A stretch of 64,000 bases of DNA from Cherax quadricarinatus (GCF_038502225.1 NC_091382.1:10372920-10436919), one strand, 5' to 3'. Positions 29,204-40,670 are shown, numbered from the stretch's first letter. Notes: generated from the letters alone by a model not told the origin. Numbers and translations: made by a program.

Positions 29204-30300
29204 TAAAAAAAAAAGTGGTTGGGACTCGCAGGAATCAGGGATCAGATGACAATGGTACTGGTAGGGAGGAATGGATGGAGGAGCAGTGGAAAAGGATAGA
29301 GCAAGAATGGGAGAGAAAATTAGGAGAGCTTTCTGAAAAAAATGGAGAAAGAGCTCTCGGTGAAATGGGAAAAGAGGTTGGAGAAGGAGACGAAGAATTG
29401 GGAGGCACAAGTCGAAACTGCAGTAGCCAGGGTAAAGGTCCTAGAATTTGAGGTAAACAGGCTGAAGCAAGTCTCAGGGGTAGTGACCAGAGAAGACACA
29501 CCATATGAAGCTGAGAGGCTGAACAGGAAGGAAGGAGATATGAATTATGCTAAGGTCATATCAGCCTGCAAAGAAGGGCCAGGGAGTGGAAGGGAAGAGC
29601 AGATGGGTGCAGATGGAGAGGGAGATAGGTCGAATGCTGAGGCACAACCATGCTACCAAGAGCCACTGCAAAAATCAAGGGAGAAAATGACCACATACAG
29701 ACAGGAACCAGAGTCACAGAGGGAGAGGCAATGGGAGGAGGAAAGGGCAAAATCAGTGTTTACCCATGGGCTACGGGAGAGAGAGGAAAGGACACACACT
29801 GAAAGACGGCAGGAAGAAAGAAAGAAAGGAGATTGAGAAAATCATCACAGAAATAGGGGGAGAAGACATGGACGAGATTGTAAATTTTCAGAGAATAGGG
29901 GGGGTACTTGAAGGGGAGAAACCGACCAATCAAGCTGATTCTCAGGACAGAAACAGTGTGGAACAGGATCCTCCAAGAGAAACCACGGTTGAAAAGCTTG
30001 GAAGAGTACAAGAAGGTGTTCCTAGCCAGAGGCAGAACACAGAGAGACAGCAGCTGAGGGAGAGGACAAAAAAGCGAAAGGAGCTAGGAAAGGAGACAAG
30101 GATGGAACCAGCAGAGGTCAGTCAGAACAGAGCAGCAAGGGCAAGCGCGCACACAACTATCCTCAGAACCCCACAACCTATCACACCATCCCAACACACA
30201 ATACAATCCATACCCACAGCTTCCACCCAACCCCCAACCATAGAATCCCACAGTATGCTACCAGGTCTCCCACCCCCAGAGGCCCCCCAAACCACAGTGT
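29204..30300 (+). pseudogene. LINE family 2 ORF1-like charged protein, broken
   Basis: Successive overlapping frames (29200-29451, 29342-29836, 29766-30536) encode Glu/Lys/Arg-rich sequence with likely coiled coils: WMEEQWKRIEQEWERKLGEL, then NWEAQVETAVARVKVLEFEV. Then come REERTHTERRQEERKKGD-like and EIEKIITEIGGEDMDEIVNF stretches and a Pro/Thr/Gln-rich tail. This fits an ORF1 protein of the coiled-coil type, but no RRM or zinc finger is evident. Frame changes near 29345 and 29800 show decay. Confidence 0.65.
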
Positions 30301-31410
30301 TGGAAAGGAAACTGAAGGTATGGTACACAAACGCTGATGGAATAACAAACATGTGGGAGGAGTGGCACGAAAGAGTCAGAGGCATCACCAGACATCATAG
30401 CGATCACAGAAACCAAGCTTACAGGTATGATAACAGATGCCATCTTTCCAACGGGATACTAGATCCTGAGGAAAGACAGAAGGAACAGGGGTGGTGGAGG
30501 AGTGGCACTGCTGATCAAACACCGATGGAATTTTGATGAGCTGGAGAGAGGAGACAACGGAGAAGAAAGTGATTGCATAGCGGGAACGCTTCACTCTGGA
30601 GGTCCCAAGGTGATAATTGCAGTGATGTATAACCCACCACAGAACAGCAGGAGGCCAAGGCAAGAGTATGACGAGAGCAACAGAGCGATGGTTGACACAC
30701 TGGCTGCAGTGGCCAGAAGAACTCATGCATGCAGGGCAAAGCTCCTGATCATGGGCGACTTTAACCACAAGGAGATCGAATGGGAGAACTTGGAGCCACA
30801 TGGGGGCCAAGATACATGGAGGGCTAAGATGATGGAGGTGGTACTGGAAAACTTCATGCACCAACACGTAAGGAACACTACAAGAGAGAGAGGAGAGGAT
30901 GAACGAGCAAGACTGGACTTAGTATTCACCTTGAGTAGTGCAGATATTGAGGACATCACATATGAAAGACCCCTTGGAGCCAGCGATCATGTGGTTTTGA
31001 GCTTCGAATACACAGTAGAGCTAAAAGTGGAAGGGGAAGCAGGAAGGCCAGGACAAATAAAACCAAACTACAGGAAAGGGGACTACACAGGAATGAGGAA
31101 CTTCCTGAATGAGGTTCAGTGGGACAGAGAACTGGCAGGGAAGCCAGTTCATGAGATGATGGAATATGTAGCAACAATGTGCAAGGAGGCTGAGGAGAGG
31201 TTTGTACCCAAGGGTAACAGGAATAATGAAAAAGCCGGGATGAGCCCATGGTTCACCCAAAGATGCAAGGAGGCAAAAACCAAGTGTGCTAGGGAATGGA
31301 AGAAATATAGAAGGCAAAGGACCCAGGAGAATAAGGAGAGCAGTCGTAGAGCCAGAAACGAATATGCACAGATAAGAAAGAGGCCCAACGTCAATATGAA
31401 AACGACATAG
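30301..31410 (+). pseudogene. LINE family 2 endonuclease region, broken
   Basis: LKVWYTNADGITN (endonuclease strand 1) is followed by frame changes through an IAITETK-like stretch and RNRGGGGVALLIKHRW, then a long frame (30502-31410) with IAVMYNPPQNS, LLIMGDFNHKEIEW, LDLVFTLSSADIEDI, GASDHVVLSFEY and the linker MSPWFTQRCKEAKTK. Order and motifs are those of an exonuclease/endonuclease/phosphatase domain. At least two frameshifts lie between 30380 and 30500. Confidence 0.8.
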
Positions 31411-33165
31411 CAGCAAAAGCCAAATCTGACCCGAAGCTGTTATACAGCCACATCAGGAAGAAAACAACCGTCAAGGACCAAGTAATCAGGCTAAGGAAGG
31501 AAGGAGGAGAGACAACAAGAAATGACAGTGAAGTATATGAGGAACTCAACAAGAGATTCAAAGAAGTGTTCACAGAGGAGACAGAAGGGGCTCCAGAAAG
31601 ATGGAGAGGTGGGGTACACCACCATGTGCTGGACACAGTACACACAACCGAGGAAGAAGTGAAGAGGCTTCTGAGTGAGCTAGATACCTCAAAGGCAATG
31701 GAGCCAGATAACATCTCTCCATGGGTCCTGAGAGAGGGAGCAGAGGCGCTATGTGTACCCCTAACAACAATATTCAATACATCTATCGAAACAGGGAGAT
31801 TGCCTGAGGCATGGAAGACAGCAAATGTGGTCCCAATCTTTAAAAAAGGAGACAGACATGAAGCACTAAACTACAGACCAGTGTCACTGACATGTATAGC
31901 ATGCAAAGTCATGGAAAAGATTGTCAGGAGAAGAGTGGTAGAACATCTAGAAAGGAATGATCTCATCACCAGCAGACAACATGGTTTCAGAGACGGGAAA
32001 TCCTGTGTCACAAACCTACTGGAGTTCTATGACATGGTGACAGCATTAAGACAAGAGAGAGAGCGGGGTGGGTGGATTGTATTTTCTTGGACTGCAAGAA
32101 GGCGTTTGACACAGTACCACACAAGAGATTAGTGCAAAAACTGGAGGACCAAGCAGGGATAACAGGGAAGGCACTGCAATGGATCAGGGAATACTTGTCA
32201 GGAAGACAGCAGCGAGTAATGGTAAGTGGCGAGGTGTCAGAGTGGGCACCTGTGACCAGCTGGGTCCCACAGGGGTCAGTCCTAGGACCAGTGCTGTTTC
32301 TGGTATTTGTGAACGACATGACGGAAGGAATAAACTCCGAGGTGTCCCTGTTTGCAGATGACGTGAAGTTGATGAGAAGAATTCATTCGATCGAAGACCA
32401 GGCAGAAATACAAAGGGATCTGGACAGGCTGCAGACCTGGTCCAGCAATTGGCTCCTGGAGTTCAATCCCACCAAGTGCAAAGTCATGAGGATTGGGGAA
32501 GGGCAAAGAAGACCGCAGACGGAGTACAGTCTAGGGGGCCAGAGACTACAAACATCGCTCAAGGAAAAAGATCTTGGGGTGAGTATAACACCAGGCACAT
32601 CTCCTGAAGCGCACATCAACCAAATAACTGCTGCAGCATATGGGCGCCTAGCAAACCTCAGAGCAGCATTCCGACATCTTAATAAGGAATCGTTCAGGAC
32701 CCTGTACACCGTGTACGTTAGGCCCATATTGGAGTATGCAGCACCAGTTTGGAACCCACACCTAGCCAAGCATGTAAAGAAACTAGAGAAAGTGCAAAGG
32801 TTTGCAACAAGACTAGTCCCAGAGTTAAGAGGTATGTCCTATGAGGAGAGGTTAAGGGAAATCAACCTGACGACACTGGAGGACAGGAGAAATAGGGGGG
32901 GGACATGATAACGACTTAGAAAATACTGAGAGGAATTGACAAGGTGGACAAAGACAGGATGTTCCAGAGATGGGACACAGCAACACGGGGACACAGTTGG
33001 AAGCTGAAGACACAGATGAATCACAGGGATGTTAGGAAGTATTTCTTCAGCCACAGAGTAGTCAGTAAGTGGAATAGTTTGGGAAGCGATGTAGTGGAGG
33101 CAGGATCCATACATAGCTTTAAGCAGAGGTACGATAAAGCTCATGGGTCAGGGAGAGTGACCTAG
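31411..33165 (+). pseudogene. LINE family 2 reverse transcriptase and C-terminus, broken
   Basis: Frames 31566-32132 (PDNISPWVLREGAEAL, WKTANVVPIFKKGDR, NYRPVSLTCIACKVMEKIV, HGFRDGKSCVTNLLEFYD) and 32072-32908 (FLDCKKAFDTVPHKRL, WVPQGSVLGPVLF, FADD at 32351-32362, LGVSITPGTS, YVRPILEYAAPVWNP) are joined by a one-base shift near 32090. A G-run at about 32895 shifts the frame again and a TAG follows; the C-terminus NHRDVRKYFFSHRVVSKWNS and VVEAGSIHSFKQRYDKAH is open at 32944-33165. Catalytic motifs remain but the protein cannot be made as one chain. Confidence 0.85.
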
Positions 33166-33228
33166 TAGCGACCAGTGAAGAGGCGGGGCCAGGAGCTTGG
33201 ACTCGACCCCTGCAACCTCAACTAGGTG

Positions 33229-33229
<1 letters not shown>

Positions 33230-33323
<94 letters not shown>
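33230..33323. repeat. (AC)n microsatellite at LINE 3' tail
   Basis: About 46 AC units follow directly on AGGTGAGTAC, the 3' terminus of family 2. Confidence 0.98.
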
Positions 33324-33326
<3 letters not shown>

Positions 33327-33889
33327 TAAACAACAGCCACATTCCCACAGTTCACAATTAATATGACAGATGTACACAACACAACGCACCATATTACGGT
33401 CCAGGTCCCGACCATTTTTCAGCACTGATTACGTTGTGAGATCACAGCAAATGGGTCACTTCATCTCAATGGCGGAAATGTAATCAACCAGCCACGGATT
33501 ACTTTTATTTGTTATTTTTGTTAATTATTAGAATACGCCTGAGAGAATTTACAAATGTCAAACAATATACAAACTCCCTCTGACAGACTTCACATATACC
33601 ATTTAATAAGTATTATTGAGAGACCAGAAATAGTTATAAATGATAATTTTGAGAATTTACGAGTACTCGGAAAATGTTGTGAAAATATTTTTTTTTTTCT
33701 GGCTCTTTCATTCTTGAAGAGGCTTATTTTGATTTTTGAAACCATCTATAAATATTTGAAAGATAAAATCTGCTTAACATTTATTTCTCAGATGCTGTTT
33801 GATTGTTATTTTTAGCGTTTTGATGTAAATATTATAAGAATTGTCGGCAGTTTTAGTTTCTTTCCGGATTTGTTAGTTTGTATCTTGTT
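33324..33889. other. AT-rich spacer, no gene seen
   Basis: No supported feature; an 86-codon frame at 33555-33815 has no recognisable domain. Confidence 0.5.
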
Positions 33890-34300
33890 ATTGGTGTTTC
33901 TTCTCATCCTCCCACCGTTCTTATTACCCCCCACGTCCTTCCTTCTCATCCCCCGTCCTTATCACCCCCAGTACGTCAGTCCTTCCTTCTCATCCCCTAG
34001 TCCTTGTTACCCCCCCCCGTACGTCCTTCCTTCTCAGCCACCCCCGTCCTTATCACCGTCTGTCCTTCCTTCTCAGCCACCCCCGTCCTTATCACCGTCC
34101 GTCCTTCCTTCTCAGCCACCCCCCGTCCTTATCACCGTCCGTCCTTCTCACCCACCCCCGTCCTTATCACCGTCCGTCTTTCCTTCTCACCCACCCCCGT
34201 CCTTATCACCGTCCGTCCTTCCTTCTCAGCCACCCCCGTCCTTATCACCGTCCGTCCTTCTCACCCACCCCCGTCCTTATCACCGTCCGTCCCCTTTTTG
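33890..34300. repeat. Pyrimidine minisatellite, left half
   Basis: About ten irregular units of roughly 36 bp built from GTCCTTATCACCGTC, CGTCCTTCCTTCTCAGCCAC and CCCC runs. Related in composition and motifs to 37087-37580 on the other side of LINE family 7. Confidence 0.85.
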
Positions 34301-34429
34301 TTTACACAGGGTTTGACAAGGTTAAGGATCCCTAGCTTTGACAAGCTATTTACAGGTTAAGGATTCCTAACTTTATTGGCAAGCTAAGAGCTGTTACCTA
34401 CATCAGCTCATTTGAAAGCATTTTTATTG

Positions 34430-35603
34430 TTATGAGACATACAAGTAGGAAACAGGATGAAGTTGGAGCCATCTGTGGGCCAGCATTTTCATTTGATCAG
34501 CTGACTTTATCTCGTTGACATCATTATGCTGTACGAATGTGTTCCATACTCGAGTCATCCTGGGTATATATGATCTCAGATGGAGTGATGCTCTGGAGAA
34601 GGGTACAGCAAGAATGAAGTTGCTGCTTTCTGCCCGTCTTGTGGCATAAAAGCTTGTTTCACGCTGTCCTCGAAGTGGATCCAAGTGTGGTACTTTGACA
34701 ATATTGGCCTTGTACATAACAGAAAGGCCACCCACATCCTTCCTGTGTTGAAGGCTCTGCTGAAATGCCAGATCTATCCAGGTTTGGTCCAGGCGAGAGA
34801 TGAGACGTCTTGCTCTGTTCTCCACTCTGTCAAGCAGTCGCAGATGAGATGGGGGGGGGCAGGCAAGCCAAGAAAGTGGAGCATACTCAAGGTGTGAGCG
34901 TACTTGTTCCTCATACAGAATCTTGCAACCCCTACTGTAAAGCAGATGCGAGATACGGCGAAGTGCTGTAAGCTTCCTGGCTGCCTTGTTTGCAAGATTT
35001 ACAACATGGCTCTTCATGGTTAGTTTGGAGTCAAATTTCACCCCAAGGATATCAACTTCTTCTCCAGGTGCCAACACCCTCCCATTCATCCTTACTACTG
35101 CACCAGCATTACCATCATGGTGCCTAGAGACCATCATCATTTGCGTTTTCTCAGGTGCAAATGTTACTTGCCATCTATTTCCCCAAGCTGATATAGCTCT
35201 TAGCTGGTGATTGATGTAGCTTAGGGCAGCTGGCATTTCTTCTTGGATAAGTGAATGTCAGTGTACAGTCATCTGCATATGCATGGGATTCTGGGATGAG
35301 ATGAAGAAGGTCATTGAAGTAGACATTCCATAACAATGGTTCCAGCACGCTTCCTTGTGGAACACTTGCCCCAATAGGATGTCTTGCTGATTCCGTTCCA
35401 TTGAGAACTACCCTTAGAGATCTACCATGAAGGTAATCACTGAGAAGACATAGCGTAGAGCCTGCAATTCCCAGTGCTTGAAGTTTTGCTAAGAGGCCCT
35501 GGTGCCACGCCCGGTCGAAAGCACCAGCAATGTCCAGTGCTACCACACAGCTGACTTTGGATTCATCCAGTGACTGGTGCCACTTAGTGGAGAGGTTTAA
35601 CAA
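34430..35603 (-). pseudogene. LINE family 7 reverse transcriptase, C-terminal part
   Basis: Minus-strand frames 35175-35603 (VALDIAGAFDRAWHQGLLAK with the first catalytic Asp, GASVPQGSVLEPLLWNVYFN, YADD at 35268-35279) and 34430-35236 (FAPEKTQMMMVSR, LGVKFDSKLTMKSHV, VRSHLEYAPLSWLACPP, FVQHNDVNEIKS). A frameshift near 35240 divides them. YADDCTL and the WxVYFNDLLHL block resemble Jockey/I-type elements, but the clade is not certain. Confidence 0.82.
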
Positions 35604-37049
35604 TAGGTCAGCAGCAGAGTAAACTTTCCTGAAGCCATATTGACGGTCACAAAGTAGTGAGCGGTAGTCATTTGTCTTGAGATTATTGTCTCGAGGATCT
35701 TAACAGTGATTGACAGGAGTGACACTGGTCTGTAGTTGCTGATTTCTGCTCTGCTCTTCTTTTTGTGAACAGGGACTACATTTGCCTCTTTCCAAGGAGA
35801 GGGCCATTTACACTGTACTAGGCAGTGCTGAAAGATGCCAGTCAGAAGTGCTGCTAGCTGGTCTGCACATCTCAGCAATCTTGGGCTCAACTTGTCTGGG
35901 CCCACAGCCTTCTCTTGGTCAAGTGATTTAAGAAGGAAATGCACCTCCTCCTGCCTTATTGTCACCACTGACAGCTTTGACACAGTTCTTGCAGCTATCC
36001 AAGGAGGGTCCCTTGCTGGATCAGGAACTTGCATTTTGGTAGCAAAGTGATCGGCAAAGAGGTCCGCCTTCTCTTGACTACTAGTAGAGGTGGTCCCATC
36101 CTGTCGATTTAGAGGTGGAATGAGTTCATCAGGTAGATAACCTTGTCTGTCCTTGACCAGGGACCACCAGGTTTTGGAGCCTACCCTACCTGATGCTAGC
36201 TTTCTTTTAGTGTCCACCTCCCATTTAGCAATGGCCCACTTTTGAACGTCACCCATATGTCTACAGGCTTGCCTGTGCAAGTTCCTGTTGTAGGTGATAG
36301 GATGTCTCTTATACCTTCGCCATGCTTTGTACTTAGCAGTAGCAGCCTCTCTACAACGAAAACCAAACCAAGGCTGATCTGTAGGCTTCGTCACATATTG
36401 CCGGTGAGGAATGTGTTCTTGTCGTAGATTAAGGATGTGTCCAGTGAAGGCTTTCACTTGGTTGTCAACATCCCCTTGGAGAAGAGCATTCCAATCGGTG
36501 GTGGCGAGCTCTGAGCAAAGGGCTGGCCAATTACCTCTTTCCCATAGCCAGGTTGTGCGTGTGGACTCCTCACCTCGCTCTGTTGGGATCTTTAGTGTCG
36601 TAAAAACAGCCTTGTGGTCAGACGATCCAACGTAGCCAAGGGGTTGACAAGTGACTATACCTTCTGCCAGATAACTCACTACTGGGTCAAGGGAGGAGCC
36701 AGAGATATGAGTAGAGAAATCAACAGTTTCTCATGTCAAACACTGCAAGAAGGTCATCAAAGTCCCTCTGTATAAGGTGTTGGTTGAGGTCACCAACAAT
36801 TATAATATGTTGACAGTTGTGTTGTAGCAAAAGGGAGTCCATATTTTCCATTAGGAAGTTGATGGGGTCTGCATGTTGCCACTGAGGTCTGTACATTACA
36901 CATGCTAGTACAGAGGTACTACTGTTTATGCAGAGCTTGAAGAACATCATTTCAAGATGTGTAGGGGTGGCAACATCAATGTGCTGGGCTTGAACACTTT
37001 TAGAGAAGCACACAGCAACACCTCCTTGCCCTTGCCTGTCTATTCTCAT
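35597..37049 (-). pseudogene. LINE family 7 endonuclease C-terminus, linker and RT fingers
   Basis: The 36720-37049 frame begins inside the endonuclease (MRIDRQGQGGVAVCFSKS) and has CVMYRPQWQHADPI and IIIVGDLNQHLIQRDFDDLL, with GDLN in place of GDFN. A shift near 36720 leads into ISGSSLDPVVSYLAEG, then GSSDHKAVFTTLKIP with the SDH motif, the linker QPWFGFRCREAATAKYKAW, and fingers PDKLSPRLLRC, WKEANVVPVHKKKSR, NYRPVSLLSITVKILETI. The frame breaks again at 35600. It cannot be functional as a single protein. Confidence 0.82.
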
Positions 37050-37055
37050 CCATGA

Positions 37056-37086
37056 GGTGTAGCCAGCAAGAATTGCTGGCTACACC
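37056..37086. repeat. Snap-back inverted repeat at the LINE 5' junction
   Basis: Arms GGTGTAGCCAGCAA (37056-37069) and its exact complement (37073-37086) with a 3-nt loop. It sits where LINE family 7 ends and the pyrimidine array resumes. Confidence 0.92.
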
Positions 37087-37580
37087 TTGTCACCCCCCGT
37101 ACTTATCACCCCCCCCGTCCTTCTCATCCCTACGCCCTTATCACCCCCCCGTCCTTCTCATCCCCCCGTCCTTATCACACCCCCGTCCTTCTCATCCCTC
37201 CGTCCTTATCACCCCCCGTCCTTCTCATCCCCCCGTCCTTCTCATTCCCCCGTCCTTCTCATCCCCCCGTCCTTATCACACCCCCGTCCTTCTCATCCCC
37301 CCGTCCTTCTCATTCCCCCGTCCTTCTCATCCCCCCGTCCTTATCACACCCCCGTCCTTCTCATCCCCCCGTCCTTCTCATTCCCCCGTCCTTCTCATCC
37401 CCCCGTCCTTATCACACCCCCGTCCTTCTCATCCCTCCGTCCTTCTCATCCCTCCGTCCTTATCACTCCCCCGTCCTTCTCATCTCCCCGTCCTTATAAC
37501 TCCCCGTCCGTCCTTCCTTCTCACCTCCCGTCCGTCCTTCCTTCTCCCCCCCCCCCCCGCCGTCCTTCCGTCCATCTTTA
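37087..37580. repeat. Pyrimidine minisatellite, right half
   Basis: Irregular tandem units of CGTCCTTCTCATCCCCC and CGTCCTTATCAC, with C-runs up to 11. It reads open as Pro/Ser-rich frames, which I do not regard as genes. Confidence 0.9.
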
Positions 37581-37622
37581 TGACTTCCTCGTTCACGAAA
37601 CTCATAACACTAGAATGGAGAT

Positions 37623-37625
<3 letters not shown>

Positions 37626-37678
<53 letters not shown>
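37626..37678. repeat. (GT)n-(GA)n microsatellite
   Basis: About 21 GT units then GAGAGAGAGA. Confidence 0.97.
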
Positions 37679-37679
<1 letters not shown>

Positions 37680-38018
37680 TTTATCTAGCTGGGTTGCAGT
37701 TAAGCTGTAGCACTTGGACCTACCTCTCAAAAGATCTGCTGGCTGACATAATCTGTCTACTAGACATGTTTTCACCTTCAGCTATTCCTAAGTCCTGTCT
37801 ATTTCTTTGGTATATTTAACTTCCCACTTGTGACAGGTTGTTGACTCACACCAGGAACAGCGAAGGTCCCAACAAGAATCCTTGTTATGCCCAAATGGTT
37901 TTCCTTGTGTGTTTAGCTTCCATGTATTTCCTCTGTCTCGTCTTCATCGTTTTTCTATGTCAGTATGATCAGTGAGACCCATGTGCAACATTTGGGTTTC
38001 ATTTTTCTGGCTCGCTAA
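37680..38018. other. Spacer, no gene seen
   Basis: No supported feature. Confidence 0.5.
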
Positions 38019-38468
38019 ATCGTAATAACACGATTAGAAACAAACCATACCACGGGTGGGGTTAGAACCCGCGGTGAGAGAGTCATAAAACTCCAGACCG
38101 ACGCGTTAGCCACTAGACCAGCTAGCTACAATAAGATTCATCCAACTAGGTATATTTCTACACCATAGGAAGGTTAGCACAGGCACCACTGTGACCACAA
38201 ATGCAAGTTTTTACAGACGAATCTCCCGCTACCGTGGTCGTGACGAACTGTAGCTCAAAGCCGTCAACATAACTCACGAAATCGTAATGACACGATTGCA
38301 AACAAACCATACCACGGGTGGGGTTAGAACCCGCGATCAGCGAGTCTCAAAACTCCGGACCGTCGCGTTAGTCACTGGATCAGCTCGCTGCAATAAGATT
38401 CATCCAACTAGGTCTGGAGTTTTGACTCTTTGATCGCGGGTTCTAACCCCACCTGTGGTATGGTTTAT
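38019..38468 (-). mobile_element. tRNA-derived SINE family II, tandem copies plus inverted head
   Basis: A SINE terminus (AAATCGTAATAACACGATT) at 38019-38040, a full unit at 38042-38302, and a second truncated unit (38303-38410) follow in tandem on the minus strand. Each has a head with GGGTTAGAACCCGCG, the complement of a B-box-like GGTTCTAACCC, and GCCACTAGACCAGCT, the complement of an A box. At 38411-38468 the same head recurs in the opposite orientation (ATCGCGGGTTCTAACCCCAC, TGGTATGGTTT), giving a foldback. Confidence 0.78.
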
Positions 38469-38469
38469 C

Positions 38470-40149
38470 TTTATTCTGGAAACGTTTTGCCAGCCAGTGG
38501 CTTTTTCAGTCCAATGCAGAGAAAGGTGGAAGATGAGGAGTTTAAGGTTATCAGTCCCTCAGCCTCGATTCGATGCATTCAGTCCATCGTTGGTTTTTAA
38601 ACCATTTATTCACATTCTGTGTCGTGAAATTATGCAGGTTTACTGGTCAGTTTATTTCTTGGTTCAGGCATCAGTTTGGTAGTCACCCATTTTTCGCTTT
38701 TCGATTTTATTTCCTCTGATAGGTGTAGGCTCCATGATGGCGCTGTCTACTCAGATTAAATTGAAGGAGAGGAACAGTACTAAGAGTCCTTCAAGGTTTC
38801 GATGAATGTTCCCACATTTGCTAGTATGATATATGCCATTTACCTTATTCGGTTTGTGTGTGTTGTAAGAGACAGGTTAGGAATGATGTTAACTTCTGGC
38901 TCTTCCACTACTAGACTCTGCGAATCGTTCATCTTCCACGAAATGTCATTTTATATCTTCCTTTCGTTTCAATTTTAATTATTTTACATTTACCAGTACA
39001 TAAGCAACTGTTATAATCCCTATGTTCCTGTTGCCTCTCAAAAATAGTTTTTATTTTCAGTTTCTTGAAATTTTCACCCATTTGTATTCTCATTAGATTA
39101 GAATTTTCAATTTTTCACAAGTATAATTTTATATCTTCTGGCAAGTCGTTTATATACGCTAGGAAATATATGACGACCAAGATCCCTACAGTCGTCAGAT
39201 GCTCCATTACTACACACACTTACACTATACATTATAAGTGGAAGGTCACGGTCAGATGGCCAAAAGTTCCAACTGTGGGTCATCATATGACTGACACCTG
39301 TGACAGTAAAACAACTATACTGTTTCCTGACTCATCTGACCTAATCTAACCTGACATTCATGAAATTCCTTACCAGTTGAAATATTTTTAGTGCTATTCC
39401 GTCTTCCCTTTTAATTTGTGTATCAGTCGTCAGTTTTACTGTTAAAGGCTTCCTTATAGTAGAGGAACAAGTGATATGTTTACTACCAACTCCGTTGTTA
39501 ATCTCTGAGAGTTTGTCGTAGGAATTTATAAGGTTCATAAAACCAAGCTCTTTATTCCTCTACCAGTTCTTTTGTTGGATCATAAATACTGTGAGCTCAA
39601 GGTATTGCTTTATTCTCTCTTTATTATTGGTCTAGAAAGTCGGATAGAGGATCGAGCCTCCGCCACTTTTTGCGTTGAATGACCCACACGGATTTAACAC
39701 TACTTATGAACTATATTATTAATAACCTTTATTTTATTCTTTATCTTGCACGACACTTCATAATTATTGAACTATGCTTTATTGCTCTAGTCTGTTCCCT
39801 TAAGTGCTTTTATTACGTTCACTGTTTTCCATTTTCTGACAATTATTCTCTGTATTGTCGTAATGAATATTTGAGGTAGTGGGTTTCTCAGGGCTGTTGT
39901 TTCTTTTATTCACTATCAAAGCGATGTCATGTCTGTCTTTGTTGCTTTTATCGCAAGCAGTAGCTTTAATTCAAGTCTGAATTGCTTCAGTTTTTTCTAC
40001 TGTTATGCCGTTGTCTCCACTTCTTTCCCAGTTCTCGTGCTGCTGACTAGTGACCCATTTCACTCGAGTCTCCATCGATCAGTTACCTGCCTTTGCAGCT
40101 GTGTCATTGCAGACTTCAACATGCCTTGTGCAGGATTTCATTGACCTTG
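38470..40149. other. Long AT-rich spacer, no gene seen
   Basis: About 1.7 kb with only short frames (65-95 codons). A (C)GAAACGTTTTGCCAGCCAGTGG piece at 38478-38500 is a relic of the hammerhead element family. Nothing else recognised. Confidence 0.5.
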
Positions 40150-40290
40150 TTTAAGCCAATATCAGGTTCAACCTTTTCATCCTGGGTTAAAAATCATTTG
40201 CAAATAAAACTTGGAATGGCTATGGGGTCACCCCTGAGTGCAGTTTTAATATACATTCAGTCAGAACACTTTGAGAGGATTTTTTAAAAA
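40150..40290 (+). pseudogene. Penelope-like reverse transcriptase fragment
   Basis: The open frame ends NHLQIKLGMAMGSPLSAV then LIYIQSEHFERIF. The block G-x-x-MGSPLSxVLxxIxxEHFE is the signature of Penelope-like element reverse transcriptases, distinct from the xVPQGSxLGPxLF of LINEs. Only this block is clear; upstream and downstream motifs are lost. The fragment lies about 140 bp upstream of a hammerhead-like relic and 380 bp upstream of a foldback element. Confidence 0.5.
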
Positions 40291-40419
40291 AATTTCCAAT
40301 GTTATACAACTGGGCTTATATATTTGATTATTCCTAGGTGTTTCAACGTAACTCATTTCCGACTACATAGGTGTGTATATATATAGGTACCTATATATAC
40401 ACCTCTGTGTCTCTGTATT

Positions 40420-40500
40420 ATTTGTAACGGCTGGACAAAGCTCCTGGAGAGCGAAACGTTGCCACAGTAAAATGTCACAGTTGCACTTGTCTTTTTACCC
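40420..40500 (+). other. Degenerate hammerhead-like motif near the Penelope-like fragment
   Basis: CTGGACAAA, then GCTC-CTGGA-GAGC (paired stem II, 40440-40452), then GAAACGTTGCC and ACAGTAAAATGTCACA. The layout is that of the other copies but the CUGANGA box is altered. Confidence 0.4.
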
Positions 40501-40670
40501 AACAGAATATGTTACGGTGATTAGTTACGAAAAGTCAGTGAGGCTCGGATTTTTCCTCATTATTCTTATACAGTATTCTTTTGTAGCCCATTATGATGTG
40601 TATTATGAATATCCATTACACAAATGGACAGCACTTTCTTCAGAGATATACAGCAAATTAAAGATGATTT

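Larger units (their letters stand above)
29204..33323 (+). mobile_element. LINE family 2, plus-strand copy, decayed
   Basis: A nearly complete order of parts: coiled-coil-like charged ORF1, endonuclease, reverse transcriptase, C-terminus, 3' UTR (GGGGCCAGGAGCTTGGACTC, AACCTCAACTAGGTGAGTAC) and an (AC)n tail. It has many frameshifts. The 5' edge abuts the pyrimidine satellite directly. Confidence 0.85.
34310..37072 (-). mobile_element. LINE family 7, 5'-truncated, inside a pyrimidine minisatellite
   Basis: Minus-strand LINE. The 3' UTR contains CAATAAAAATGCTTTC, CCAATAAAGTTAGG and a run of related words ending near GTCAAAGCTAGGGATCCTTA, CCTTGTCAAACCC. The 5' end is truncated within the endonuclease near 37070. 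Both sides are C/T minisatellite, so the LINE interrupts that array. Confidence 0.82.

Noticed and set aside
33890..34360. Pro/Ser-rich ORFs in pyrimidine minisatellites (also 37052-37671)
   Set aside because: Low-complexity C/T repeats open in several frames; no start context or domain.
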